DNA from: Shinella sumterensis
GTDB taxonomy: Bacteria > Pseudomonadota > Alphaproteobacteria > Rhizobiales > Rhizobiaceae
Assembly (NCBI RefSeq): GCF_004514425.2
Contig: NZ_MYFN02000004.1
Span: 372,001-436,000 of the forward strand
DNA: 64,000 nucleotides
Direction: 5' to 3'
Shown here: one piece after another, positions 17,312-25,568 of the stretch
Numbering within the stretch: the first letter of the stretch is position 1
Layout of the letters: every line of letters begins with the position of its first letter
Made by a program: the position numbers and the translations under genes
Notes under the pieces: generated by a model
Told to the model about the DNA's origin: nothing
Databases searched by the model: none
The model's input: the letters and a program-made list of their open reading frames with translations, nothing else

Positions 17312-17785
17312 TTACGACCACTTCTCCAGCGCCGTGTCGTCGCTGTCCTTCGCCGCCACCCAGCCGCCTTCGGACCCGTCGGCGAAGTGCTCCTTCTTCC
17401 AGAAGGGCGCGGCGGTCTTGAGATAGTCCATCACGAAGGATGCGCCGTCGAAGGCGGCGTGGCGGTGCGGTGCGGCGGCAATCACCAGCACGATGTTTTC
17501 CCCCGGCGCGATCCGCTCGACCCGGTGGATGGCGGCGATGCCCAAAAGCGAGAAGCGCGTGACGGCCGTGCGGCAGATGCGCTCGATCTGCGCCTCCGCC
17601 ATGCCGGGATAGTGTTCCAGTTCGAGCGCCGAGAGACGGCCGCCTTCGTCGCGGCAAAGCCCGGTGAAGCTCACGATGGCGCCGGCCGCGGCGCGCCCGG
17701 CCACGAGCCGCGCCGTTTCGGCCGCCGCATCGAAGTCGTCGCGCTGCACGCGAACGATGACAGGGGCAGGGGCCGCGTCGGCCAC
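17312..17785 (-). CDS. moaE: Molybdopterin synthase catalytic subunit
   Basis: Large subunit of the enzyme that inserts two sulfurs into precursor Z to make molybdopterin. The 157-residue protein carries VSFTGLCRDEGG at the start of the MoaE core, the HRVERIAPGE segment, and the active-site lysines in PFWKKEHFADGSEGGW. It lies 3 bases downstream of moaD on the same strand, and they form the two halves of the enzyme. The product cofactor is probably used by the molybdoenzyme at 25569-27683 among others. Confidence 0.96.
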   Translation of the reverse strand: MADAAPAPVIVRVQRDDFDAAAETARLVAGRAAAGAIVSFTGLCRDEGGRLSALELEHYPGMAEAQIERICRTAVTRFSLLGIAAIHRVERIAPGENIVLVIAAAPHRHAAFDGASFVMDYLKTAAPFWKKEHFADGSEGGWVAAKDSDDTALEKWS

Positions 17786-17788
17786 TGG

Positions 17789-18043
17789 TCAGCCCCCCGT
17801 CATCGGCGGAAACAGCGCGATCTCGCGCGCGCCGGCGATCGGCTCGTCGTGCTCGACATGCTCCTGGTTGATGGCGATGCGGATGACGCTTTCATGCTCC
17901 AGCGCATGGGCATAGCCGTCGCCGAGCGTCTTCAGATAGCCGAGGAGCGCTGCCCCCGTCGTCACGTCGGCGGGCAGGTCGATGTCTTCCTCGCCCTTGC
18001 CGATCCGCTCGCGCACCCAGGCGAAATAGACGAGCCGCGTCAT
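17789..18043 (-). CDS. moaD: Molybdopterin synthase sulfur carrier
   Basis: Small beta-grasp subunit of 84 residues ending in the obligatory Gly-Gly (FPPMTGG), which becomes a thiocarboxylate and donates sulfur inside MoaE. The N-terminus LVYFAWVRERIGKGEEDIDLP is typical. It is spaced 1 base from pgsA upstream and 3 bases from moaE downstream, giving a tight minus-strand pgsA-moaD-moaE order that is common in Rhizobiaceae. Confidence 0.96.
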   Translation of the reverse strand: MTRLVYFAWVRERIGKGEEDIDLPADVTTGAALLGYLKTLGDGYAHALEHESVIRIAINQEHVEHDEPIAGAREIALFPPMTGG

Positions 18044-18044
18044 C

Positions 18045-18629
18045 TCACTCGTCCACGATGTGCTTCAGGCCGACGCGGAAATAGTCGTAGCCCGTATACA
18101 TGGTGATCGCTGCGGCGATCCACAGCAGCGTGATGCCGATCTCGGTGGTGAAGGGCAGCACCTGCTCGCCGGCGGGGCCGGCCAGGAGGAAGGCGATGGC
18201 GAACATCTGGATGGCGGTCTTCCACTTGGCGATGCGCGTCACCGGCACGCTGACCTTGAGGTCGGCGAGATATTCGCGCAGGCCCGAAACGAGGATCTCG
18301 CGGCACAGGATGATGATCGCCGCCCAGATCGTCCAGCCGGCAATGGTGCCGTCGGCCGCCATCAGCAGCAGCACCGAGGCGACCAGCAGCTTGTCGGCGA
18401 TCGGGTCGAGCATGCGGCCGATATTGGAGGTCTGGTTCCAGATGCGCGCGAGATAGCCGTCCAGATAGTCCGTGATCGACGCCACGGCGAAGAGGACGAG
18501 CGCCGTCCACCGCGCGAAATCCGACGATTCGAGCCGCCCTTCGATGAAGAAGCACAGAACGATCAGCGGCACCGCGACGATGCGGGCGTAGGTGAGCAGG
18601 TTGGGTATGCTGTATGCGCGGGAAGCCAT
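18045..18629 (-). CDS. pgsA: CDP-diacylglycerol--glycerol-3-phosphate 3-phosphatidyltransferase
   Basis: Inner-membrane enzyme making phosphatidylglycerol phosphate. The 194-residue protein has several hydrophobic helices and the CDP-alcohol phosphotransferase motif DYLDGYLAR followed by GRMLDPIADK, with all the catalytic aspartates present. Its N-terminus YSIPNLLTYARIVAVPLIV is typical. It is upstream of moaD in the same transcription unit, a frequent order in this family of organisms. Confidence 0.95.
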   Translation of the reverse strand: MASRAYSIPNLLTYARIVAVPLIVLCFFIEGRLESSDFARWTALVLFAVASITDYLDGYLARIWNQTSNIGRMLDPIADKLLVASVLLLMAADGTIAGWTIWAAIIILCREILVSGLREYLADLKVSVPVTRIAKWKTAIQMFAIAFLLAGPAGEQVLPFTTEIGITLLWIAAAITMYTGYDYFRVGLKHIVDE

Positions 18630-18769
18630 GGATTCTCAGTCTCTCGATTTCTGCTAGATGAGGTCTTTGTGAGAGTGCCGTCAACCTTTGTTTCCGGCAA
18701 TTCTTGGCGAATTTACGGAGCAGGGCACAATGACGCGGCGAGAAAGCCCTGCCGGCGCGCAAAACCATG

Positions 18770-19243
18770 TCATGTCGGCGGCGAACCGTCGGTGGTGAAC
18801 GACGCCGAGAAGGTGCCGCCTTCCGTGAAGGTGCCCTCGCAGGCGATGGTCATCGGCCCCTTCATTGTATTGCCGAAGCGGCACGTGCCGCTCGCCGGAA
18901 AGGCATCCGGTGCGTCGAGCGTGTCCAGACGCGTCGTGAACACCTTGTCGAGATGCATTACGTCGGTATCGGGCGCCGCGTCCTTGTCGTCCATGCCGGA
19001 GAAGCTGACGGCCCGACTGTCCGCCAGCAGGAAATAGACGCTGATGCGCCCGTTCGGATTGATGATTTTCACCAGCTTGGCCGAGCAGGTGGCGGTCAGG
19101 TCCCGTTCGCCCAGACGCAGCCGGTCGCAATGGCCCGTCATGCTCAGCATCTGGGCCATGCCCGTCGTCGTCTGCGCGCCGGCGGCGGTGGCCAGCAGGG
19201 TCGTGCCGGCGGCCAGGAGCGCTCTTGCGGGAAAGACGGTCAT
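18770..19243 (-). CDS. Hypothetical secreted protein, 157 aa
   Basis: It begins with a Sec signal peptide (MTVFPARALLAAGTTLLATAAGAQ) with cleavage after AGAQ, so it is periplasmic. The mature part is beta-rich with four cysteines (GHCDRLRL, ATCSAK, GTCRFG, ACEGTF) that could form two disulfides. No family is recognised. It lies between uvrC and pgsA on the same strand, 59 bases from uvrC. Confidence 0.8.
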   Translation of the reverse strand: MTVFPARALLAAGTTLLATAAGAQTTTGMAQMLSMTGHCDRLRLGERDLTATCSAKLVKIINPNGRISVYFLLADSRAVSFSGMDDKDAAPDTDVMHLDKVFTTRLDTLDAPDAFPASGTCRFGNTMKGPMTIACEGTFTEGGTFSASFTTDGSPPT

Positions 19244-19302
19244 TGGATCTCGCTGTCGGTTGGAAGCATCGATGTCGAGTGGCCGGCCGGGGGGCCAGCC
19301 GC

Positions 19303-21354
19303 CTATCCCGCCGAATCGTCGTGGAAATGGTTGTAGACGATGCGCGCCACGCTTTCCGAAATGCCGGCGACGGCCATCAGGTCGGACATGGCGGCGCGGG
19401 AAACGGCTTTCGCCGTGCCGAAATGCTGCAAGAGCGCGCGCTTGCGCGTCGGGCCGATGCCGCCGATCTCGTCGAGCGGGTTCTTGACCATCTCCTTCTT
19501 GCGGCGCGCCCGGTGCGAGCCGATGGCGAAGCGGTGCGCCTCGTCGCGCATGCGCTGCACGAAGTAGAGCACCGGGTCGCGCGGCGGCAGGGAGAAATCC
19601 GGAACACCGCGCATGAAGAAGCGTTCGCGCCCGGCTTCGCGGTCCGCGCCCTTGGCGACGCCGATGGCGATCACCTGGTCGGTGATGCCGAGTTCCTCCA
19701 GGATCGCCCGCACCGCCGTCATCTGGCCCTGGCCGCCGTCGATGAGAATGACGTCGGGCCAGGCGGGAAAGGGCAGGTCGGCGGCCTCCGCGCCCGCGTC
19801 GGCGGCGGTGCGGTCCGGCAGGCCCTCTTCCTTGATCAGGCGCGAGAAGCGGCGGGTCATCACTTCCTTCATCATGCCGAAGTCGTCGCCCGGCGTGATC
19901 TCCGTCGATTTGATGTTGAACTTGCGGTACTGCCCCTTCACGAAGCCTTCCGGCCCGGCCACCACCATGCCGCCCACGGCATTGGTGCCCATGATGTGCG
20001 AGTTGTCGTAGATCTCGATGCGGCGCGGCACGTAAGGCAGCTTGAAGGTCGCGGCAAAGCCTTCGAGCAGCCGGCTCTGCGAGGCGGTCTCCGCCAGCTT
20101 GCGGCCATGCGCCTCGCGGGCATTGGCCATCACATGGTCCACGAGGTCCTTCTTCTCGCCGCGCTGCGGCACCGAGATCGTCACCTTGTAGCTCGATCGC
20201 TCGGAAAGCGCCTGCGACAGGAGCTCCATTTCCTCCACCGGCTCTGACAGCAGGATCTGCCGCGGACAGGGCTTGTCGTCGTAGAACTGCGCAAGGAAGG
20301 CGTTGAGCACTTCCGCGCCCGAAAGCTGCGGGTCGGCCTTGGGGAAATAGGCGCGGTTGCCCCAGTTCTGTCCCGTGCGGAAGAAGAACACCTGGATGCA
20401 GGAAATCCCGCCCTCGTGATGGATGGCGAAGATATCGGCTTCCTCCACCCCGGCCGGGTTGATGCCCTGGTGGCTCTGGACGTGGGAAAGTGCCGCCAGC
20501 CGGTCGCGGAACACGGCGGCGCGCTCGAAATCGAGATCTTCGGCGGCCGCGTTCATGGCGTCCGCCATATGCGCCTTCACCTTCTGGCTCTTGCCCGAAA
20601 GGAAGTCCTTCGCCTCCTGCACCAGTTCGGCATAGTCGGCGTCACGGATTTCGTGCGTGCAGGGGCCCGAACAGCGCTTGATTTGATAAAGCAGGCAGGG
20701 CCGCGTGCGGGTTTCGAAGACGCTGTCGGTGCAGGTGCGCAGCAGGAAGGCGCGTTGCAGAGAATTGATCGTGCGGCCCACCGCACCCGCCGAGGCGAAG
20801 GGGCCGAAATAGTCGCCCTTGCGCGAGCGCGCGCCGCGATGCTTGAAGATCGCCGGCGCCCGGCTGTCGCCGGTCAGGAGGATATAGGGAAACGACTTGT
20901 CGTCGCGCAAAAGCACGTTGAAGCGGGGGCGAAGGCGCTTGATGAGGTTGGCCTCGAGCAGCAGCGCCTCGGTCTCCGTGCGCGTCGTCACGAATTCCAT
21001 GTTGGCCGTCTGGCGCACCATCTGCGCGAGACGATTCGAATGCACGCGGCCCTGCGCATAGTTGCTCACGCGCTTCTTCAGGCTGCGCGCCTTGCCGACA
21101 TAGAGCACGTCGCCTGCCGCGTTGAACATGCGGTAGACGCCGGGGCTGTTGGGCAGGCGCCTGACGAAATGCTGGATCAGGTCGGCGCCGGTCAGGCCTT
21201 CCGGCACGTCGCCGCCTTCGTTCCAGTCCATGCCGCCGGTCGCGACGGCAGGGGCGTCCGCGGCCGGTGCGGCGCCTTCCAGCAGCTCGTCGTCCTCGTC
21301 CGTCTCGTTTTCGTCATAGAGGATGCCGCCATCCTCCACCTTCCGGCCGTTCAT
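19303..21354 (-). CDS. uvrC: Excinuclease ABC subunit C
   Basis: Makes both incisions in nucleotide excision repair together with UvrB. The 683-residue product has an acidic extension of about 60 residues, a GIY-YIG nuclease domain ([11 protein letters not shown] then [14 protein letters not shown]), a UvrB-binding helix ([18 protein letters not shown]), the RNase H-like endonuclease domain ([19 protein letters not shown]) and C-terminal helix-hairpin-helix repeats ([15 protein letters not shown]). The start overlaps the stop of the upstream SDR gene by 4 bases. An open frame continues further upstream but only in the shadow of that gene. Confidence 0.97.
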   Translation of the reverse strand: MNGRKVEDGGILYDENETDEDDELLEGAAPAADAPAVATGGMDWNEGGDVPEGLTGADLIQHFVRRLPNSPGVYRMFNAAGDVLYVGKARSLKKRVSNYAQGRVHSNRLAQMVRQTANMEFVTTRTETEALLLEANLIKRLRPRFNVLLRDDKSFPYILLTGDSRAPAIFKHRGARSRKGDYFGPFASAGAVGRTINSLQRAFLLRTCTDSVFETRTRPCLLYQIKRCSGPCTHEIRDADYAELVQEAKDFLSGKSQKVKAHMADAMNAAAEDLDFERAAVFRDRLAALSHVQSHQGINPAGVEEADIFAIHHEGGISCIQVFFFRTGQNWGNRAYFPKADPQLSGAEVLNAFLAQFYDDKPCPRQILLSEPVEEMELLSQALSERSSYKVTISVPQRGEKKDLVDHVMANAREAHGRKLAETASQSRLLEGFAATFKLPYVPRRIEIYDNSHIMGTNAVGGMVVAGPEGFVKGQYRKFNIKSTEITPGDDFGMMKEVMTRRFSRLIKEEGLPDRTAADAGAEAADLPFPAWPDVILIDGGQGQMTAVRAILEELGITDQVIAIGVAKGADREAGRERFFMRGVPDFSLPPRDPVLYFVQRMRDEAHRFAIGSHRARRKKEMVKNPLDEIGGIGPTRKRALLQHFGTAKAVSRAAMSDLMAVAGISESVARIVYNHFHDDSAG

Positions 21355-22139
21355 TCCGCATTCTCCGCGACGTCGGGGGTTTCCCAGGCGAGATGCTGCC
21401 CGCCGTCGAGCGCTATCATTTGCCCGGTAATGGACGGCGTGTCGAACAAAAAGCGAACTGTGCGGCCGAATTCCGTGAGATCGGGCCCGCGGCGCAGGAT
21501 CAGGCCGTCGATCTGGGCCCGGAACGCCGCGTCGTCCTGGCGCTCGTTGGGCAGGGAAGGGCCGGGGCCGATGGCGTTGACCCGCACACCGGGCGCAAAG
21601 CTCTGCGCCATGGTGCGCGTCGCCATCCACAGCGCCGATTTGGAGAGCGTGTAGGAATAGTAGCGCGGCGTCGGGTTCCAGACGCGCTGGTCGATGATGT
21701 TGACGATGGAGCCGGCCACGCCCTCCGGCAATTGCCGCACGAAATCGCGCGCCAGGATGGAGGGCGCCTTCACATGCACGGCGAAATGCCGGTCCCACAG
21801 GGCGTCGTCGAAATCCGCCACCGTGTCGGGCTTGAAGAGGGAGGCATTGTTGACGAGGAGGTCGAGCGGGCCGACGGCCGCGCGGGCCGCTGCGATCAGG
21901 CCGGCCGTCGCCGCACCGTCCGCAAGGTCGCACTGCACCGCGTACGCGGTCTGGCCCCGTGCCCTGATTGTGGCCGCGAGCGCCTCGGCGTCATCGAGCG
22001 ATGTGTTGGCGTGAATGGCGACCGCGAAGCCGTTGGCGGCGAGATCGTCGACGATGGCTTTGCCGATGCGCTTGGCCCCGCCCGTCACCAGGGCCGTCTT
22101 CAGGGGTTTTTTCAAGAAATGTCCGTCCTGCCGATTCAT
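21351..22139 (-). CDS. SDR oxidoreductase, pteridine-reductase/FolM-like
   Basis: A 262-residue NAD(P)H-dependent reductase. Cofactor motif [11 protein letters not shown] and NNAS are present, and the catalytic Tyr-Lys pair is in [11 protein letters not shown]. Where classical SDRs have the catalytic serine this protein has Asp in NIIDQR, the pattern of pteridine reductases (PTR1/FolM), which reduce dihydrofolate or dihydromonapterin. The function is therefore inferred as pterin reduction. It is translationally coupled to uvrC by a 4-base overlap; the pairing is conserved in this group but is not mechanistically explained. Confidence 0.88.
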   Translation of the reverse strand: MNRQDGHFLKKPLKTALVTGGAKRIGKAIVDDLAANGFAVAIHANTSLDDAEALAATIRARGQTAYAVQCDLADGAATAGLIAAARAAVGPLDLLVNNASLFKPDTVADFDDALWDRHFAVHVKAPSILARDFVRQLPEGVAGSIVNIIDQRVWNPTPRYYSYTLSKSALWMATRTMAQSFAPGVRVNAIGPGPSLPNERQDDAAFRAQIDGLILRRGPDLTEFGRTVRFLFDTPSITGQMIALDGGQHLAWETPDVAENAE

Positions 22140-22354
22140 TTGATTAACCGGCCAAAGATATAGACATCCGGGCGCAGGCTTAAACTCCCCCGGACAATTG
22201 GTTGCGGAAAAATTAACCGCAAAAGAGACTTCGAAGTAATTTGAAGTATATTTTCATCGTTTTCTTCACAACTGAAATTATGGTTAATGAATTACCTGGT
22301 GCGGAAAAGTCACATCCAGATTTCGCCCTGCGTCTGCCACAATGATTTCACATT

Positions 22355-22383
22355 TTGGCTCTTTCATTTCCTCAATCTTTATT
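22355..22383 (+). promoter_or_regulatory. Candidate promoter of outer-membrane protein gene
   Basis: TTGGCT (22355-22360) and TTTATT (22378-22383) are separated by 17 bases, about 90 bases before the ATG. The whole 333-base stretch 22140-22472 is AT-rich relative to the window and holds no gene. It also contains a 10-base palindrome ACTTCGAAGT at 22228-22237 of unknown meaning. Confidence 0.4.
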
Positions 22384-22472
22384 CAATTTCACCTCAACCG
22401 GGCGGGACTGAATTGGATGACGGCGCCCGACAGCCTCCCCAAGAGGGCGTCGTTTAGTAAAAGGAGAATAAC

Positions 22473-23111
22473 ATGCGTACACTTATCGCCACCCTCGTCG
22501 CTTCGACCGTTTCCATGGTCGCCTTCCAGGCCGCTCACGCTGCGGATGCCATCGATGACATCCCGCAGGCTCCGGCTGCTGAATATTCCGAGCCGGTCGT
22601 GAAGAACTGGTCCGGCGCCTATGTCGGTGGTAACGCCACCTGGCAGAAGGGCAAGTTCAACAACCAGGGCAGCGAGCGCGGCCACGCTCTCGGCGGCGGC
22701 GTCTACGGCGGCTACAACATGCAGAATGGCCAGCTGGTCTACGGTCCGGAAGCCGACCTGAACTACTCGGGCGTCGACCACACCGCCAACGGCTTCACCG
22801 CCAAGCAGGGCGTCAACGGCTCGATCCGCGGCCGCGTCGGCGTCGACCTGAACCCGGTTCTCGTCTACGGTACGGCCGGTGTCGCCGCTTCGGGCGTCAA
22901 GGTGACCAACAACGCCACCGGCGCCAAGGATGATGCGACCCTGCTCGGCTGGACGGCCGGCGCCGGTGTCGAAACCATGGTGACGGACAACATCACCGCA
23001 CGCGTCGAATACCGCTACAGCGACTACGGCAAGAAGACCTTCAACGGTGCCGGCCAGCGCAGCGGCTTCGAAGACCACAGCGTTCGCGTCGGTATGGGCG
23101 TGAAGTTCTAA
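22473..23111 (+). CDS. Outer-membrane beta-barrel protein (RopB/Omp25 family)
   Basis: A 212-residue Gram-negative surface protein. The signal peptide MRTLIATLVASTVSMVAFQAAHA is followed by an eight-stranded barrel with alternating hydrophobic strands (WSGAYVGGNATW, HALGGGVYGGYN, ITARVEYRYSDYGKK) and a terminal SVRVGMGVKF with final Phe, the BAM recognition signal. This resembles the Omp25/Omp31 group abundant in Rhizobiaceae and Brucella. AAAGGAG precedes the ATG. It is probably highly expressed, with a long AT-rich upstream region and a strong terminator. Confidence 0.93.
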   Translation: MRTLIATLVASTVSMVAFQAAHAADAIDDIPQAPAAEYSEPVVKNWSGAYVGGNATWQKGKFNNQGSERGHALGGGVYGGYNMQNGQLVYGPEADLNYSGVDHTANGFTAKQGVNGSIRGRVGVDLNPVLVYGTAGVAASGVKVTNNATGAKDDATLLGWTAGAGVETMVTDNITARVEYRYSDYGKKTFNGAGQRSGFEDHSVRVGMGVKF

Positions 23112-23130
23112 GCCTCAGGGCTCTGGAATG

Positions 23131-23163
23131 AAAAAAGGCCGCGGAGCGATCCGCGGCCTTTTT
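23131..23163. terminator. Bidirectional intrinsic terminator
   Basis: A stem of about 14 base pairs (23131-23145 with 23150-23163) has loop GCGA and A/T runs on both sides. It serves the outer-membrane protein and the convergent GST gene. Confidence 0.92.
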
Positions 23164-23181
23164 GTGTTTGGGGCTCCGCGC

Positions 23182-23772
23182 TCAATCCTTGAACGCGGCG
23201 TAATCGGGAAACACCGCCTCGAAGCGGGTGAGGTAGCGCTTCAGCTTCGGCCGGCCGCGCTGCCATTGTCCGGCAAAGCGCAGCTCGATGTAGCGCAGCA
23301 TGGCGGCGAGCGCGAAATGGCCGGCATTCGGCTTCTTGCCGAGCCGCGGCATGTTGGCCTCGAGATGGTCGAGCGCGCGTTCCACCTTCTGCCACTGCCG
23401 GTCGATCCAGGGCTGATACACCTTGTCCTCCGGGCGGGAGCGGCGCTCGTAGACGATGGCAAGCAGGCAGTCGCAGATCCCGTCGGCCGTCGCCTCCAGC
23501 ACATCGACCTCCGTGCGCTTGACCGCATTGCGCGGATAGAGCGCGCCGCGCGACTGGCGGTCGATGTAGTTCATGATCGCCCGGCTGTCGAAGACGGCAA
23601 GGCCGTCGTCCGTCACGAGCGCCGGGATCTTTCCGAGCGGGTTGGCCGCAAGCAGCTCGGCCGGTTCCTTGGCGGTATCGGCGACGACCGCTTCGGCGGC
23701 AAGCCCGGCATATTGCGCGGCCATGCGCACCTTGGTCGAATAGGGGGAGGTGGAGGAATAGAAGATCTTCAT
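23182..23772 (-). CDS. Glutathione S-transferase
   Basis: A 196-residue cytosolic GST. The thioredoxin-like N-terminus MKIFYSSTSPYSTKVRMAA has the catalytic-type Ser/Tyr region. The cis-Pro motif appears as GKIPALVTDDGLAVFDSRAIMNYID, matching the glutathione-binding ESRAI pattern. The C-terminal helical domain has GHFALAAMLRY where the usual D-x-A-D cap is found. AGGA lies upstream of the ATG. The substrate is unknown. Confidence 0.92.
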   Translation of the reverse strand: MKIFYSSTSPYSTKVRMAAQYAGLAAEAVVADTAKEPAELLAANPLGKIPALVTDDGLAVFDSRAIMNYIDRQSRGALYPRNAVKRTEVDVLEATADGICDCLLAIVYERRSRPEDKVYQPWIDRQWQKVERALDHLEANMPRLGKKPNAGHFALAAMLRYIELRFAGQWQRGRPKLKRYLTRFEAVFPDYAAFKD

Positions 23773-23803
23773 GGCGGGTCCTGTGTCGTTGAAGAAAGAA
23801 AGG

Positions 23804-24532
23804 TCAGCGAACCGGCGGCTGTTCGATGCTCTTGGCGCGGCACGCGGCGCGGTCGACCTCAGGGCAGGTGCGAAACGCGAGGTCCGCCGTCATGCAGATG
23901 CGCACCTCCTCCAGCCGCCCGGCCTCGCAGGTCACCGCGATGCCCTGGGCGGACAGCCCCGGATTGTCGGCGATGAAGGCCGCCTCCACCCCGTCGGGCG
24001 AAAGCCGCTGTCCCTTGCCGGCGTCGAGGCTTGCGGGAATGCGCACCCGCTCGAACGCCGCGCGCGTCACCGCGAAATAGTCCTTCTGCGAAAGACCCGA
24101 ACAGCTGCCGTGCTTGCGCCAGTGATGGCCGATCAGGCCCATGGAGGGAATGATGTCGAGCACGGTGCGGCCGAGGTTTTCGGGCACGCGATCCGATTCG
24201 CGCGTCGCGCAGTATTCCGGATAGCCGCGATCGTTCTGCGGCCAGAGCCCGTGCACGATGAAGCCGTTGTTTTCGCCACGCCGGCATTGCTGCGTGCGGC
24301 CGCCCTCGTCATTGTCGGCGCACCAGGTCGGCGACCACGACAGCGAAAGCACATAGAAGTCGAAACCCTTGCCGAGCGGCACGCGCGCCGGGGACACAGT
24401 TTCGTGGCGGCTTTCCTCGGCCTTCGGCTTTTCGGCAGGCTTGTCCTCGCCGCAACCGGCAAGCAGCGCCAAGCCTGACAGCAGCAACGCCACGGTGCGC
24501 AGCGGTATGGAGGAGGGCAGCCGGACCGTCAT
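23804..24532 (-). CDS. Ribonuclease T2-family lipoprotein
   Basis: An endoribonuclease of 242 residues exported to the envelope. It has a lipoprotein signal (LLLSGLALLAGC) and both T2 catalytic segments, CAS I as FIVHGLWPQND and CAS II as HHWRKHGSCSG, with the catalytic histidines. Conserved cysteines (WCADND, CATRES, SCSG, CPEVDRAAC) probably form disulfides. The lipobox suggests membrane anchoring rather than free periplasmic release as in E. coli RNase I. A much longer open frame upstream is a shadow of rlmJ. Confidence 0.92.
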   Translation of the reverse strand: MTVRLPSSIPLRTVALLLSGLALLAGCGEDKPAEKPKAEESRHETVSPARVPLGKGFDFYVLSLSWSPTWCADNDEGGRTQQCRRGENNGFIVHGLWPQNDRGYPEYCATRESDRVPENLGRTVLDIIPSMGLIGHHWRKHGSCSGLSQKDYFAVTRAAFERVRIPASLDAGKGQRLSPDGVEAAFIADNPGLSAQGIAVTCEAGRLEEVRICMTADLAFRTCPEVDRAACRAKSIEQPPVR

Positions 24533-24606
24533 GCGGCGGCGGCAGGCAAAGAGGGCATGGCGGTCTCCCGGTTCGGCGCGCGATTGTTGTCGCCGCGTGC
24601 CAAAGG

Positions 24607-25467
24607 TCAAGAGGCCTTGTTCTCGCCGGCGAGCCAGAACGACCGCGCCGAGGCGAAGCGGTCCTGCGCCAGCCGCGCCTTGAGGAAGGGGAGCAGCACG
24701 TCGAGTTCCGCCTTCAGCGTGAAGGGCGGGTTGACGACGACGAGGCCGGAGCCGGTCAGGCCCGTCGTTTCGCGGTCGCTCTTCACCGAAAGCTCCGCGC
24801 ACAGCATCTTGGCAATGCCCGTCGCCTTCAGCGCGGCATGGAATTGCGCGATGGGCGCACCCTTCTTCAGCGGATACCACAGGCAGTAGACGCCGCCCGG
24901 AAACCGCCGCACGGCCTTTTCCAGCCCGTCCACCAGCCGCTCGTATTCGCCCTCGATCTCGAAGGGCGGATCGACCAGCACGATGCCGCGCTTTTCCTTG
25001 GGCGGCAGATGCGCGCCGAGCGAAAGCCAGCCGTCGAGATGGGTGATGCGGCTCTGGAAGTCGCCGTCGAACAGCCGGTGCAGCGTCTCGTAATCGTCGG
25101 GATGCAGCTCCATGGCCGAGAGCCGGTCCTGCGGGCGAAACAGCATGCGGGCCAGTTTTGGCGAGCCGGGATAATAGGTTAGCCCGCCTTGCGGATTCAG
25201 TTCCTGAACGGCCTTGAGATAGGGCGCCAGGATATCGGCCACATCCGCCGGCAGGTCGCCGGCAAGCAGCCGGCCGATGCCGTCGCGCCATTCGCCCGTC
25301 TTCTGCGCCTCGATGCCCGAGAGGTCGTAGAGCCCGATGCCGGCATGGGTGTCGAGCACGCGGAACGCCTTGTCCTTGCCCTGCATGTAGGTGACGAGGC
25401 GCGCGAGCACGGCATGCTTGAGCACATCCGCGAAATTGCCGGCATGGTAGACGTGGCGATAGTTCAT
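24607..25467 (-). CDS. rlmJ: 23S rRNA (adenine-2030-N6)-methyltransferase
   Basis: Methylates A2030 of 23S rRNA. The 286-residue protein starts MNYRHVYHAGNFADVLKHAVL, a family hallmark. The SAM-binding motif is VLDTHAGIGLYDL, and the catalytic N6-methylase motif D-P-P-F is present in GIVLVDPPFEIEGE. It is divergent from the molybdoenzyme gene, with a 101-base spacer. Confidence 0.95.
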   Translation of the reverse strand: MNYRHVYHAGNFADVLKHAVLARLVTYMQGKDKAFRVLDTHAGIGLYDLSGIEAQKTGEWRDGIGRLLAGDLPADVADILAPYLKAVQELNPQGGLTYYPGSPKLARMLFRPQDRLSAMELHPDDYETLHRLFDGDFQSRITHLDGWLSLGAHLPPKEKRGIVLVDPPFEIEGEYERLVDGLEKAVRRFPGGVYCLWYPLKKGAPIAQFHAALKATGIAKMLCAELSVKSDRETTGLTGSGLVVVNPPFTLKAELDVLLPFLKARLAQDRFASARSFWLAGENKAS

Positions 25468-25568
25468 GGCGTTCCCGCGCGATCACGCGCTCTGATGCGA
25501 CGATGAATTGTTGCGATGGTAGAATGATTTGCCTTTTGGCCGTTCGCGCCCTGCAATATACAAAAGCC

